64,000 nt of DNA from Thermoproteaceae archaeon. Its GTDB lineage: Archaea > Thermoproteota > Thermoprotei > Thermoproteales > Thermoproteaceae. The DNA lies in the NCBI GenBank assembly GCA_020833025.1, contig JAJHRB010000002.1, forward strand, positions 1 through 64,000, written 5' to 3'. Below the pieces are notes generated by a model. That model made no database searches. It was not told the DNA's origin and saw only the letters and a list, made by a program, of their open reading frames with translations. Shown here one piece after another: positions 10,078 to 20,113 of the stretch. A program made the translations under genes and the position numbers. How positions within the stretch are numbered: position 1 is the stretch's first letter; every line of letters begins with the position of its first letter.

Positions 10078-11286
10078 GTGACCGCCGACGCTGGCGTCAA
10101 GCTGCACGAGCTCGACAGGATATACGGCGATGCCAATAAAGCTGCCGAGATCAGGCGCCAGTACCTGGAGAGAATTACGGGCGCCAGGCTGGAGAACATC
10201 GGAAAGACCGCGCTCGACTTCAACGCGCTGGTGGGCAGGAATATAGAAAACCCAATCGGCGCGGTTCAGGTGCCGCTGGGCGTCGCAGGCCCGCTGCTTG
10301 TGAGGGGGGACTACGCCAGCGGCTATTACTACATACCGCTCGCCACCACTGAGGGGGCGCTGGTCGCCTCGGTGAACAGGGGGGCAAAGCTCGTGACGGA
10401 GTCCGGCGGGGCGCGCGTCAAGGTGCTGAGGGACGGCATGACGAGAGCCCCGCTCTTCAAACTGCCGTCTGTGGCCGACGCGGTTGAGTTCGTCGAGTGG
10501 ACGCTGAGGAATTTCGAGGAGATAAAACGCGCCGCGGAGTCGACGACGAGATTCGGAAAGCTGAGGGAGATCCAGCCGTTCATCGTCGGGTGCTACGTGT
10601 GGCTGCGCTTCGTCTTCACGACGGGCGACGCAATGGGAATGAACATGGTCACGATAGCAACCGACGCGGCGGTGAGGTACGTGCAGGAGAAGTACCCGGA
10701 GGCAAAGCTCGTCGCGCTGAGCGGCAATGTATGCGTGGACAAGAAGCCCAACGCGATAAATTTCATTCTGGGGAGGGGCAAGACCGTGGTGGCGGAGGCC
10801 GTGGTGAGGAGGGACTCCCTCGGGAGGCTCGGCGTGACTCCCGAGGGCGTCCACAGCGTCAACGTCGGCAAGAATCTGCTGGGCTCGGCGCTGGCACACT
10901 CTTACGGGTTTAACGCGCACTTCGCGAACATAATAGCTGCAATCTTCATCGCGACGGGACAGGACGTCGCACAAGTGGTGGAGTCCAGCATGGGCATTAC
11001 AGTCACGGAGCCCAGGGATGAGGGGCTGTACATCTCAGTGTTCTTGCCCAGCCTTGAGGTCGGCACCGTCGGCGGCGGCACGTCACTCCCAACTCAGAGA
11101 GAGGCTCTAGAGCTTCTCGGCGTTGCCGGCCCCGGGAGCCCGCCGGGCGTTAACGCGCTTAAACTTGCAGAGATCGTCGCCGCGGCGGTACTGGCAGGGG
11201 AGTTGAACCTACTCGTGGCGCTTGCAAGAAACGAGCTGGCGCAGGCACACATCAAATTTGCCAGGGCTAGGGGAGGCTCTGGCTAA
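10078..11286 (+). CDS. hmgA: HMG-CoA reductase
   Basis: ENPIGAVQVPLGVAGPLLVRG; TTEGALVASVNRGAK; TGDAMGMNMVTIAT; GTVGGGTSLPTQREAL. Confidence 0.96.
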   Translation: MTADAGVKLHELDRIYGDANKAAEIRRQYLERITGARLENIGKTALDFNALVGRNIENPIGAVQVPLGVAGPLLVRGDYASGYYYIPLATTEGALVASVNRGAKLVTESGGARVKVLRDGMTRAPLFKLPSVADAVEFVEWTLRNFEEIKRAAESTTRFGKLREIQPFIVGCYVWLRFVFTTGDAMGMNMVTIATDAAVRYVQEKYPEAKLVALSGNVCVDKKPNAINFILGRGKTVVAEAVVRRDSLGRLGVTPEGVHSVNVGKNLLGSALAHSYGFNAHFANIIAAIFIATGQDVAQVVESSMGITVTEPRDEGLYISVFLPSLEVGTVGGGTSLPTQREALELLGVAGPGSPPGVNALKLAEIVAAAVLAGELNLLVALARNELAQAHIKFARARGGSG

Positions 11287-11683
11287 TCTTGTGCGCAAAC
11301 TGCCTTATTTTGGGCAGCAGGCTCTCCATCTGTCCCTGCCACAGCGGGCTTATGAAGGCTATCAGCCAGCCCTTCCCGCCCGGCAGCTCGAAGATCCCCA
11401 CCTTGTAATTCACGTACTTTATGTAAATGTACTGCAAGTCGCCGAGACTCTCGTCGTGATTCTGCCTGACTACATTTATCACCTCCACGAGGTTTGCAAC
11501 ATGTCTTAGCGTTTTTGCCGTGAGAGTGTTTGGCAAGTGGTGTATTACAGGAACGCCACTGCTGTCTAGTATGGTCACTCCGTGTATGGCGCTGTCTATA
11601 ATCTCGCTTATTATCAATCGCTTGAGATCCGTTGCCTCTGACACCTTTCTCTCCGGCTTCTGCGGCGAGACGTAAATCACCAC
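11267..11683 (-). CDS. Roadblock/LC7-like small protein (tentative)
   Basis: Fold-level resemblance only: DGVTILDSSGVPVIHHLP...VGIFELPGGKGWLIAFISPLW. Confidence 0.5.
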   Translation of the reverse strand: MVIYVSPQKPERKVSEATDLKRLIISEIIDSAIHGVTILDSSGVPVIHHLPNTLTAKTLRHVANLVEVINVVRQNHDESLGDLQYIYIKYVNYKVGIFELPGGKGWLIAFISPLWQGQMESLLPKIRQFAHKISQSLP

Positions 11684-11774
11684 GGAAAGTTTATTTACTC
11701 CGGGCTAATAAAGGTTTCCTGGCTCCCCGCGGTACTACGCGACAACAATTAATATCCGCGGCCGGCGGGCGTGC

Positions 11775-14354
11775 GTGAGCCGGCGCGACTTTGAGCCCGA
11801 CGAGCTCGAGCTGGAGGAGGAAGAGTTTGAGGTGGAGGAGCAGGAAGAGGAGGCAGTAGAGCGCGGGAGAATAAAGGGAGTTGTCTCCGGCGCCGTACCC
11901 CCGTCAATTGTGCTGGCGGTAGCATACGACGGGGACGAGGGGAGGGCGCTGGTGAAGCTGTACGACCCTGTTGGCAACACGCTGTATTACTGGTACGACA
12001 ACACCGGGCACAAGCCGTACCTGATAGCGGCCGAGATGCCGGAGAAGATCATTGAGAGACATGCAGAGGTCCTGCAGCACCCCGGATTCAGTCACTTCGA
12101 GGTCGTGGAAAGGTACGACGCGCTTCACAACAGGAGAGTCCTGGTGACTAGGGTTTACGCCAAGGACCCGCTATCGATAGGCGGGGGTAAGAAATCCATC
12201 AGGGACATCCTAGGCGAGACGTGGGAGTCGCGGATAAAGTACCACCACTGTTACCTGTTTGATAGGAATATAATTCCATCAATGTGGTACAGGGTAGAGA
12301 ATGGAAAGCTGGTACCGGTTGAGGTCTCCGTGCCGCCCGAAGTTATAGCCGCGCTGAAGAGCGTCTTCAGCCCCGAGCGCGCCGGGGTGGCCGAGGAGTT
12401 CATCCCGCTATTCCAGGCGCCTGTGCCTCACATAAGGAGGGTCGCGATAGACATCGAGGTCTACACGCCGCAGGAGAACAAGGTCCCGGACCCGAAGTCC
12501 GCGGAGCACGAGATTATCTCGGCTGCCCTCGTCGGCACCGACGGCTTGAGGCGAGTGCTGCTACTGCGGAGGCCAAGCCTTGAGGCCGAGCTCAAGTACA
12601 GGCCGGACTACGAGGTATTACTCTTTGACAGCGAGCATGACCTCATCATGGAAGTCTTCAAGACGCTAGTGCAGTACCCTGTCATAGTAAGCTTTAACGG
12701 CGACAATTTCGACCTCCCCTACCTCTACAACAGGGCGAGGGCGCTCGGCGTGCCGGAGGAGGAGATACCGGTGGTCGTGAAGAGGGATTGCGCGGGCGTG
12801 ATTCCCGGCGCGCACATTGACCTCTTCAAATTCTTCGCCGTCAAGGCCATTGAGGCCTACGCATTCGGCGGAATCTACAGGGGCGAGAGGAGCCTAGACG
12901 GAATTGCGTACGCCATACTCGGCATCGGCAAGCTGGCGCGCGATAAGGGGGTCTCGAGGATGAGCTACTGGGAGCTCGCCGAGTACAACTACAGAGACGC
13001 GCTCATAACGCTGTACCTCACGCTCTACAACGGCGAGCTTGTAATGAAGCTTGTCATGCTGCTCTCCAGAGTGGCCAAGATGCCGGTGGAGGACATAACC
13101 AGGTCTCAGGTCTCGGCGTGGATACGCAACATGCTGTACTACGAGCACAGAAAGAGGGGGTGGCTGATACCGAACAAGGAGGACATAATCAAGGAGAGGG
13201 GAACGGCGCACACGAAGGCAATTATCAAGGGCAAGAAGTACGCCGGCGCGATAGTGCTCGACCCGCCCCCCGGCGTGTTCTTCAACGTCCACGTCCTGGA
13301 TTTCGCGTCGCTGTACCCCTCCATAATCAGCAGGTGGAATCTCTCATACGAGACTGTCAACTGCGGGCCTGACGCCGAGAGGCCCATACCGGAGCTCCCG
13401 CACGCCGTGTGTCGCGACAGGCCCGGCCTCACCAGTACGATAGTCGGCGTGCTGAGAGACTTGAGAGTGCACGTGTACAAGAGGCTCGCAAAGTCGGCGT
13501 CCACGCCCGCAGAGAGGCACTTCTACGACGCGGTCCAGAGCGCAATGAAGGTGCTCATAAACGCGTCTTACGGGGTCTTCGGCGCCGAGACGTTCCCGCT
13601 GTACTGCCCGCCCGTTGCCGAGCTGACAGCAGCTCTGGCCAGGTACATAATGGCGGGCACCGTGCTGAAGGCAATCGAGCTCGGGATGATACCGATATAC
13701 GGGGACACGGACTCGCTATTCTTGCTCAACGCGGACGAGGAGAAGATAAAACAGCTGATGAAGTGTGCAGAGGAGCTCAACATTGACATAGAGCTGGACA
13801 GGGTGTACAAGTTCGTCATGTTCAGCGGCCGCAAGAAGAACTATCTCGGCGTCTCGGCGGACGGGGGCGTAGTCATGAAGGGCATACTGGCAAAGAAGCG
13901 GAACGCGCCGCCGCTCGCCAAGGAGCTCACGGAGGAAATAATACGCACAATCAAGGACATTAATACAACAGATGACATACTGAAGGTGAAGGATGCAGTA
14001 ATTGCAATGGTCAAGGAGGTGGAGACCAGGCTGCGGGAGAAAAAAATCACGCTCGACAAGCTCGGCATCAGAGTCACGCTCAACAAGGACCTCGGCGAGT
14101 ACACGAAGAACAAGCCGCAGCACGTCAAGGCTGCGGAGCAGCTTCTGAAGTACGGGATCAAGGTAGGCAGGGGCGACGTAGTGGTGATCGTGAGGACGCG
14201 GGACCCGGTGGGTGTGAGGCCGATCCAGCTGGCGAGAATAGATGAAGTAGACGAGAGGAAGTACCTCGAGTATATCAGCACGTCGCTCGAGCAGATACTC
14301 GAGGCAATGGGCGTGACTCTCGAGGAGCTGAGGGGAACCGCGCGCCTGCTCTAG
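11775..14354 (+). CDS. Family B DNA polymerase (crenarchaeal Dpo1-like)
   Basis: Exo DIEVYTP; SFNGDNFDLPYLYNRA; DFASLYPSII; KVLINASYGVFG; IYGDTDSLFL. Confidence 0.97.
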   Translation: MSRRDFEPDELELEEEEFEVEEQEEEAVERGRIKGVVSGAVPPSIVLAVAYDGDEGRALVKLYDPVGNTLYYWYDNTGHKPYLIAAEMPEKIIERHAEVLQHPGFSHFEVVERYDALHNRRVLVTRVYAKDPLSIGGGKKSIRDILGETWESRIKYHHCYLFDRNIIPSMWYRVENGKLVPVEVSVPPEVIAALKSVFSPERAGVAEEFIPLFQAPVPHIRRVAIDIEVYTPQENKVPDPKSAEHEIISAALVGTDGLRRVLLLRRPSLEAELKYRPDYEVLLFDSEHDLIMEVFKTLVQYPVIVSFNGDNFDLPYLYNRARALGVPEEEIPVVVKRDCAGVIPGAHIDLFKFFAVKAIEAYAFGGIYRGERSLDGIAYAILGIGKLARDKGVSRMSYWELAEYNYRDALITLYLTLYNGELVMKLVMLLSRVAKMPVEDITRSQVSAWIRNMLYYEHRKRGWLIPNKEDIIKERGTAHTKAIIKGKKYAGAIVLDPPPGVFFNVHVLDFASLYPSIISRWNLSYETVNCGPDAERPIPELPHAVCRDRPGLTSTIVGVLRDLRVHVYKRLAKSASTPAERHFYDAVQSAMKVLINASYGVFGAETFPLYCPPVAELTAALARYIMAGTVLKAIELGMIPIYGDTDSLFLLNADEEKIKQLMKCAEELNIDIELDRVYKFVMFSGRKKNYLGVSADGGVVMKGILAKKRNAPPLAKELTEEIIRTIKDINTTDDILKVKDAVIAMVKEVETRLREKKITLDKLGIRVTLNKDLGEYTKNKPQHVKAAEQLLKYGIKVGRGDVVVIVRTRDPVGVRPIQLARIDEVDERKYLEYISTSLEQILEAMGVTLEELRGTARLL

Positions 14355-14920
14355 TCGCGGTCGAGCCTTCTGAGTCTTGCGAACGCGACCGCGCAGCGGT
14401 GGGCGGCGGCCGCGTTGACCAAGACCGCGTACGCGAGAATCGCGGCGTTGAGGGCAGGCGGCACGAGCTCCTGCACGATACTAGCCGCGACGAGCAGCGC
14501 CACTCTCTCGCCGCGCTCCATGAGGCCGACCCCCCTCATGCTGAGGCCGAGCGACTCCCCGCGGCACCTGGCGTAGCTGACAATGAAGGTCCCAATGAGG
14601 GCAACGTAGAGACTTAGGTGATCTGCACGCGGCCAGAAATATAGCAAGTACAGCGCGTCGGCGTACCTGTCAACCGCCGAGTCGAGAAATGCGCCGCGCC
14701 TGGTCGCGAGGCCCCTGCTCCTCGCCACTGCGCCGTCCAGTGCGTCAAGTGCCGACGCCGCCAGTATGAAAATCCACGCGGGCAGGTGATAGAGCCATGC
14801 CAGAGGGATCCCGCAGGCAGCGACAGCAAGAGACGCGAGAGTCAGAGTGTTAGGGCTCAGCGGAATTTTCCGTCCGACGGCGTCGAGCGACACAAGCCCT
14901 CTCAGCCGCTCGATCACCAT
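14351..14920 (-). CDS. CDP-alcohol phosphatidyltransferase family enzyme
   Basis: ALDALDGAVARSRGLATRRGAFLDSAVDRYAD (DG(2)AR(8)G(3)D(3)D motif). Confidence 0.93.
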   Translation of the reverse strand: MVIERLRGLVSLDAVGRKIPLSPNTLTLASLAVAACGIPLAWLYHLPAWIFILAASALDALDGAVARSRGLATRRGAFLDSAVDRYADALYLLYFWPRADHLSLYVALIGTFIVSYARCRGESLGLSMRGVGLMERGERVALLVAASIVQELVPPALNAAILAYAVLVNAAAAHRCAVAFARLRRLDRD

Positions 14921-14945
14921 GAAATTCCGGGCCCGGGCGCGTTTT

Positions 14946-15452
14946 CTAGTCTACCTCCCGGCTCTGCCTGCGGCCGCGCCCCTGCCTCCTGACTAGGTAG
15001 GCAACGTACGCAGCTGCGTGCCACGAGATGTAAGAAAGAGGGCCTAGGGAGACCCACACGGCGCGCTCACGCAAGATTCTCTCGTCGTCCGCAGAGAGCC
15101 CGTCCTGATCGCCGAATACGTACAGCCCCTCCGCGTCCAGCACGACTCCTGATACGTCCCTCCCCCTCTCGTGCATGTAGTACACGCGCCTGTACTTGCT
15201 GATTAGTGAAGCGAGGTCCGCCTTAAACGGCGTCATGGATAGGAGCCACGACGCGACGTCTCTCGCGCGGTCTGACGGTATTGACGAGACGCGGTACGTG
15301 GTCCCGTCGCAGAGCATTATGTAAACCTCCCTCGCGCCCCCCCTGACCGACTCTATAAGGAAGTCTATCAGCACGTCAAACCTCCCTCTCACTGGAAGGT
15401 CCGCGTCAATGGACCAGGGGCAGGCAGTGTCGCTCTTTATTAGGAAGCTCAA
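14946..15452 (-). CDS. trmY: tRNA (pseudouridine54-N1)-methyltransferase TrmY
   Basis: SFLIKSDTACPWSIDADLPVRGRFDVLIDFLIESV...YVFGDQDGLSADDERIL...VSLGPLSYISWHAAAYVAYLV; TTG start overlaps rps26e stop (TTGA). Confidence 0.82.
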   Translation of the reverse strand: MSFLIKSDTACPWSIDADLPVRGRFDVLIDFLIESVRGGAREVYIMLCDGTTYRVSSIPSDRARDVASWLLSMTPFKADLASLISKYRRVYYMHERGRDVSGVVLDAEGLYVFGDQDGLSADDERILRERAVWVSLGPLSYISWHAAAYVAYLVRRQGRGRRQSREVD

Positions 15453-15745
15453 AGAAGCTGCTGGAGCGGTACTCTCCTCTTCCTCTCCTCCCTCGCCCTC
15501 ACTTTTATGATGCCGAAGAACACGGCGCAATTTATGCAGTAGGTCTTTGTGACGAGGTAGCGGTGAATTATTGTACCCTGCTTCTCTAGCTCCTTAGCCA
15601 GATCGGGCGGGACGGGCGAGTGCGGCACCGTAATTCTTATCGCCTTGGAGCGCGGCATGAGCTTGCCGCAGTTGTCGCAGTGCACGACAGGCTCTTTCCC
15701 CTTGTCGCCCTTCTTGCGCCCTCTATTCTTCCGCTTTTTGGGCAC
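15449..15745 (-). CDS. rps26e: 30S ribosomal protein S26e
   Basis: MPKKRKNRGRKKGDKGKEPVVHCDNCGKLMPRSKAIRI...YCINCAVFFGIIKVRAREERK. Confidence 0.95.
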   Translation of the reverse strand: MPKKRKNRGRKKGDKGKEPVVHCDNCGKLMPRSKAIRITVPHSPVPPDLAKELEKQGTIIHRYLVTKTYCINCAVFFGIIKVRAREERKRRVPLQQLL

Positions 15746-15857
15746 GAGAGCCCCTTGGAATCTTCATTAATTTAAGTCTTCCTGGATACTTCCCGAGAGT
15801 GCCAAAGTGCCGTCTGGCTGGCCGTTTGCGCCGCCTTCACCGCGCCTCGCGGCCTGG

Positions 15858-17324
15858 CTAGTAGCGCTCGGCCACTCTGAGCCAGATCTCCGCGCGCCTC
15901 TCTGGGCACGCGATGTCGCGGAGGTCGTGGCCGCCGACTGACGCATCCGCGTCCAGCGGCACGCCGAGCACGTCCGCGCCGAGCATCTGCTGTATCTTAA
16001 GCCCGCACTCGCTGTCGCCGCTCCACGGCACTTCCGCGACTTTCCCCTCCCCCAGCGCCCTCGCGGCATCCGCGGCGCTCTCGGCCCTGACAATTCTGCT
16101 CCTCAGCTCCTCCCACGCTCTCCTGCGGAGGCTCTCCTCGACGGCCTCCATTAAGGCCCTGATGCTATCAACAAGCTCCTCGAGCCTCACGGCGTACTTC
16201 TCTAGCGTGTCCCTCCGCGTCACCACGACCTGCTTCCTCTCAACGTCCCTCCTCCCGATCTCGACGCGCAGGGGCACGCCCTTCAGCTCCCAGTGGTAGA
16301 ACTTCCATCCCGGGGTTCTGTCCCTCCTGTCGTCAACGCGGACTCTGATGCCGGCCTCCCTCAGCGCGCGGGCTGCCCCGTAAACCGCGGGCATCACGAG
16401 CGGGAGCTCTCCCTCGCCGTAATATATCGGCACTATGACGGCTTGCACCGGCGCCAGTGCCGGCGGCAGTGTCGTGCCCGCGTCATCGCCGTGTGCTATC
16501 AGCATTGCGGCGATGCACCTCTCCGATATCCCGTAAGACGTGCTGTGGGCCAGCTTTCTGGTCCCGTCGGCGTCAAGGTAATACACGTCGAAGACTCTCG
16601 TGAAGTTCGTGCCGAGGTAGTGCACCGTCCCTATCTGCAGTGTCCTGCCGTCTGGCAGCAGCGTGTCAAACGCAATAGTGTACTCGGCCCCTGCAAATTT
16701 GTCCCAGTCCGGCCTTCTGTTTATCATGTATGCCAGGCACATTGTGTCGAAGATTTTCTTGTACAGCTCAACTGCCTCCCGCACCTGCCTCTCGGCGTCC
16801 TCCCTGTTCGCGTGCACCGTGTGGGCCTCCTTGAACATGCTGATCTCGCGCAGCCTGATCATCGGGTGCGTCGCCTTGGTCTCCGCCCGGAACACGCTGA
16901 CTACTTGAAAGATCTTGAGCGGCAGGTCCTTGTAGTCGTGCACCCACAGTCTCACGACCGGCATTATCGCCGTCTCTGACGTCGGCCTCAGGACCAGCCT
17001 CTCGCCGCTCTCGCCGCCCTTTGACGTCCAGAAGACCTCTCTCTCGAAGCCGCGTATGTGCTGGGACTCTTTGCTGAAGAACTCGTAGGGTATGAACGTG
17101 GGGAACAGCGCCTCCTCGTGGCCTGTCTCCTCGTGGAGCCTCCTTATGAGCTCCTCGACGTTCCGCCTCAGCTTCATGCCGTAGGGGCGCCACACGTAAG
17201 CCCCCTTGACTGGGTACCTCACGTCGTATATCTCTGCCTCCCTCAGCAGCCAGTGGAACCACTCCATTAAGTTTGCCTTAAGTCTCTCGCGCCCGTGAGG
17301 CCTTGCCTTCCTGACGAGCTCCAT
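15858..17324 (-). CDS. proS: Prolyl-tRNA synthetase
   Basis: [78 protein letters not shown]. Confidence 0.96.
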   Translation of the reverse strand: MELVRKARPHGRERLKANLMEWFHWLLREAEIYDVRYPVKGAYVWRPYGMKLRRNVEELIRRLHEETGHEEALFPTFIPYEFFSKESQHIRGFEREVFWTSKGGESGERLVLRPTSETAIMPVVRLWVHDYKDLPLKIFQVVSVFRAETKATHPMIRLREISMFKEAHTVHANREDAERQVREAVELYKKIFDTMCLAYMINRRPDWDKFAGAEYTIAFDTLLPDGRTLQIGTVHYLGTNFTRVFDVYYLDADGTRKLAHSTSYGISERCIAAMLIAHGDDAGTTLPPALAPVQAVIVPIYYGEGELPLVMPAVYGAARALREAGIRVRVDDRRDRTPGWKFYHWELKGVPLRVEIGRRDVERKQVVVTRRDTLEKYAVRLEELVDSIRALMEAVEESLRRRAWEELRSRIVRAESAADAARALGEGKVAEVPWSGDSECGLKIQQMLGADVLGVPLDADASVGGHDLRDIACPERRAEIWLRVAERY

Positions 17325-17395
17325 CGCGGCGGTATCCGAGCCGTTATTAAGGAATTAAAACAGCGCGCCGTCTAGCCCGCGCTCCCGGGCGCGCC

Positions 17396-18163
17396 TCAAG
17401 GCCGCCGGGCTGCCACTATCCACCCAGTGTGAACCACATCGAAGGTCTCGGGCCTGAGCTCGCCGACTGTGGGCTTCCAGCGCCTCACAATTACCTCCTC
17501 GACGGAGAGATCGCAGAAGCCGTGCCTCCTCAGCGCCTCCAGGCTCCTCGACATGTGCTCAACAGTCGTCGAGAAGACCACGACGAGGCCCCCCGGCCTG
17601 ATGATCTCGAGCGCGTGCCCCAGCGCGTTCCACGGGTCCCCCATGTCAAGGACCGCCGCGTCCACCTCCAGGGGCCCGAATCCGTGCGCCACGACGTCTC
17701 TCAGCTGCAGCTCGACGTACTGCTCCAGCCCGGCGCTCTTGATGTTCCTCGCAGCGACCCTCGCGTGATCCTCGCGCCTCTCAAAGCTATAAACAACCCC
17801 CCACGGCCTGACGTACCACGCGAGGACTGCCGTCAGGAACCCCGAGCCGGTGCCCGCCTCCGCCACCCTCGAGCCGGGACCCACGGCCGCCGCCTTGACT
17901 ATGTGCACGGCGTCCTTCGGGTATATTGCCTGCGTCTTGAGCTTGAACTTGTGCTCTATCACGTCAAATATCGTGGCCGGCAGCGCCCTGAATCTCACGC
18001 CGAGCGACGACTCCACGACCGCCCCGTGCGGCGCGCCCACGAGGGCGTCCGTGTCTATAAAGCCCCTCACAGTCTGGACAGTCCCGCCGCCCGCTCTCGC
18101 CACGGTCTTGAAGCTGCCGCGCTCCTCCACCAGGAGCGCCCAGTCGCCGCGAGCGAACGGCAC
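17396..18163 (-). CDS. trmI: tRNA (adenine-58-N1)-methyltransferase TrmI
   Basis: QAIYPKDAVHIVKAAAVGPGSRVAEAGTGSGFLTAVLAWYVRPWGVVYSFERREDH. Confidence 0.92.
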   Translation of the reverse strand: MPFARGDWALLVEERGSFKTVARAGGGTVQTVRGFIDTDALVGAPHGAVVESSLGVRFRALPATIFDVIEHKFKLKTQAIYPKDAVHIVKAAAVGPGSRVAEAGTGSGFLTAVLAWYVRPWGVVYSFERREDHARVAARNIKSAGLEQYVELQLRDVVAHGFGPLEVDAAVLDMGDPWNALGHALEIIRPGGLVVVFSTTVEHMSRSLEALRRHGFCDLSVEEVIVRRWKPTVGELRPETFDVVHTGWIVAARRP

Positions 18164-18214
18164 CCGCCCCGCCCCGCGGAAATCTTAAAAAGCGCTCCCG
18201 GCAAGTGAGGGGCA

Positions 18215-18308
18215 GGGCCCGTAGCTCAGCCCGGACAGAGCGGCGGCCTCCTACGGCGACGCCGGGGAGAGCCGTAGGTCGTGGGTTCGAATCCCACCGG
18301 GCCCGCCA
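18215..18308 (+). tRNA. tRNA-Arg(CCT) with 16-nt intron (18254-18269) at 37/38; CCA encoded
   Basis: GGGCCCG/CGGGCCC acceptor, TAGCTCAGCCCGGACAGAGC D-arm, GCGGC-CTCCTA[intron]A-GCCGT, GTGGG-TTCGAAT-CCCAC; TATA-like cttaaaaa at 18184. Confidence 0.92.
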
Positions 18309-18553
18309 CTCATGCTTCGCCGCGTCGCTGGAAAAGAGCGTATTGCCGATAGCGATATACAGCTCTCGGCTGCACAGCACCAAGAATTATTGCCTAGATG
18401 CCCGGCGCCGCCTAGGTAACAAATCGTTCTCGCGGACTATACTCACAGCACGATGCACCACGGCTTAATGCGTTACACAGGCAGCTGGCTTGAGGACGCG
18501 CTGCGGGAGGCCTGCGCAATCGTAATATGTTGTAATACAGTAATTATCACACA

Positions 18554-18640
18554 TTAACACAGCGAGCGCCAGGCCGTCGGGCCCGAACCTCGGCGGCCCG
18601 CCTCGACCTCCGCCCCGCAGACCGGGCACCTGACTCTCAT
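18554..18640 (-). CDS. 28-aa CPxC-containing mini-ORF
   Basis: MRVRCPVCGAEVEAGRRGSGPTAWRSLC*; start overlaps upstream stop (ATGA). Confidence 0.3.
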   Translation of the reverse strand: MRVRCPVCGAEVEAGRRGSGPTAWRSLC

Positions 18641-18864
18641 AGGACCGCGGCCCTGAGGGAGCGCGTCTTCGTCGCAGCTCCCACCGGCTTGCGCGGAAGC
18701 GCCATGCCGAGGGCCCTCAGGACGGGGTTCGCGAAGGCGGCCATGTCGCGCCTGTCTATTTCGGCATGTATTGCTCTCTCGGCGATAGCTTCCATCATCT
18801 CAAGGTCGACGTCTCTGTGACGCACGACAGCCTCCTCAAATATGCCGTACCTCTCTCCCAGCAT
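18637..18864 (-). CDS. Hypothetical small protein
   Basis: 75-aa ORF; ATGA overlap with the following small ORF. Confidence 0.35.
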   Translation of the reverse strand: MLGERYGIFEEAVVRHRDVDLEMMEAIAERAIHAEIDRRDMAAFANPVLRALGMALPRKPVGAATKTRSLRAAVL

Positions 18865-19407
18865 CCGCCGCTAAGAGAAGCTCTTGCGCTCGCGGTGCAG
18901 CCGCGTTGATCGTGGAGTTCGTAAGCGAATGCAGGCGGCGGGCGTAGGGGTTCTGAGGCGGAAGTCTTGCGTGCTGCCCTCGATACTTTCAATCCTTCTT
19001 TTGAGATTCCGGGCCCTCTCGGCGGGCCTCCCCGCACTCTTTTAAGCGTTTCCGCCGCGGTCAAGAGCTCTACCGCGGCGCGCCCCGACAATTGCGGTAG
19101 TGCATCTCGGCAGGCTAGCGCTGGCGCCGCGCGGCCTTGACCCGCGCACGCGCGGAGGCGCGCGCCGGAATCCCGCCAGCGCGGGGCGCTGGGAGCGCCT
19201 TAGAGGGCGGCGCGCGGAGTCTGGGCTGCACGGCTCAGTCAATGCTAGCGCCCGCGTCACCAGCTCCGGCCGGTCCACCGTCATCACGGCTCCCAGCGAA
19301 TGCGGGCACGCTTTTTTTAACCTCGCCGCCTGCAGCCGCGCGCTAGCCCGCCACGGCCTGATTGCCGATGCCCCGAGAGTGGGGCCGCCCCGCGGGGCTT
19401 ACCAGTG

Positions 19408-20064
19408 CTAAGAGCCGCCGGAATGCGGAGTGGCAGGGCGCCTCTCAGCATAGCGCCCGGAGGCCCGTATCCTCGCGACCTCCCTCTCCACGTCGCGTGC
19501 CCTCTCGCCCATCTCCTCGCGGTAGCCCGACCAGAAGATCTCTTTCAGCTCCTCTGACCTCTCGCCGTAGAGGTCGAGATTTCTCAGCAGCACGTTGACG
19601 TCCCTTGCCATCAGCACGGCGGTCCTGCGCGACCACCCGGCTCTCATCTCGCCGAGACCGAAGTCTATGAAGCAGAGCGAGCCGCGCGATAGGATGATAT
19701 TAGTGGGCGCGAGATCGCCGTGTATCAGGCCCGCCCTGTGCATTACGCCGACGAGCGCGCCGGCGTCCCTCAAGTGCTGGCACTCCCCCCGGCTGAGCAG
19801 CTCCCGCAGGCTCTCGCCCTCGACGTACTCCATTATTATTTTCGCCTCAGCCGGGTCGAAGAAGTAAACGGCGGGAACGCAGACGCCTACCGAGTGCGCT
19901 ATGTACATATTCCGCACCTCGTTAATGGTCCTCCTCCTCCTTATCTGGTAGTCCAGCGAGGGATCCCTGTACGCCTTCGGCCTGCGCCACTTGAGCACCG
20001 CCCTCAGCCCGAACCAGTCAACTAGGTAGATCTCCGCCTCGGCCCCTCTGGCCAGCAGCACCAC
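19408..20064 (-). CDS. bud32: KEOPS-associated kinase Bud32
   Basis: LLARGAEAEIYLVDWFGLRAVLKWRRPKAYRDPSLD; GLIHGDLAPTNIIL; CFIDFGLGEM. Confidence 0.93.
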   Translation of the reverse strand: MVLLARGAEAEIYLVDWFGLRAVLKWRRPKAYRDPSLDYQIRRRRTINEVRNMYIAHSVGVCVPAVYFFDPAEAKIIMEYVEGESLRELLSRGECQHLRDAGALVGVMHRAGLIHGDLAPTNIILSRGSLCFIDFGLGEMRAGWSRRTAVLMARDVNVLLRNLDLYGERSEELKEIFWSGYREEMGERARDVEREVARIRASGRYAERRPATPHSGGS

Positions 20065-20113
20065 GCGGCCCCCGCGGCGCTCGAGCTTTAATTGTGCAGG
20101 CGCGCGCAGCGCC

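Noticed and set aside
17429-18208. 259-aa plus-strand ORF
   Set aside because: Antisense to trmI; composition (His/Arg/Pro rich) typical of a shadow ORF.
18795-19411. ORFs on both strands between tRNA-Arg(CCT) and bud32
   Set aside because: No recognisable domains, low-complexity Arg/Ala/Gly composition, no promoter-like element; treated as non-coding or decayed.
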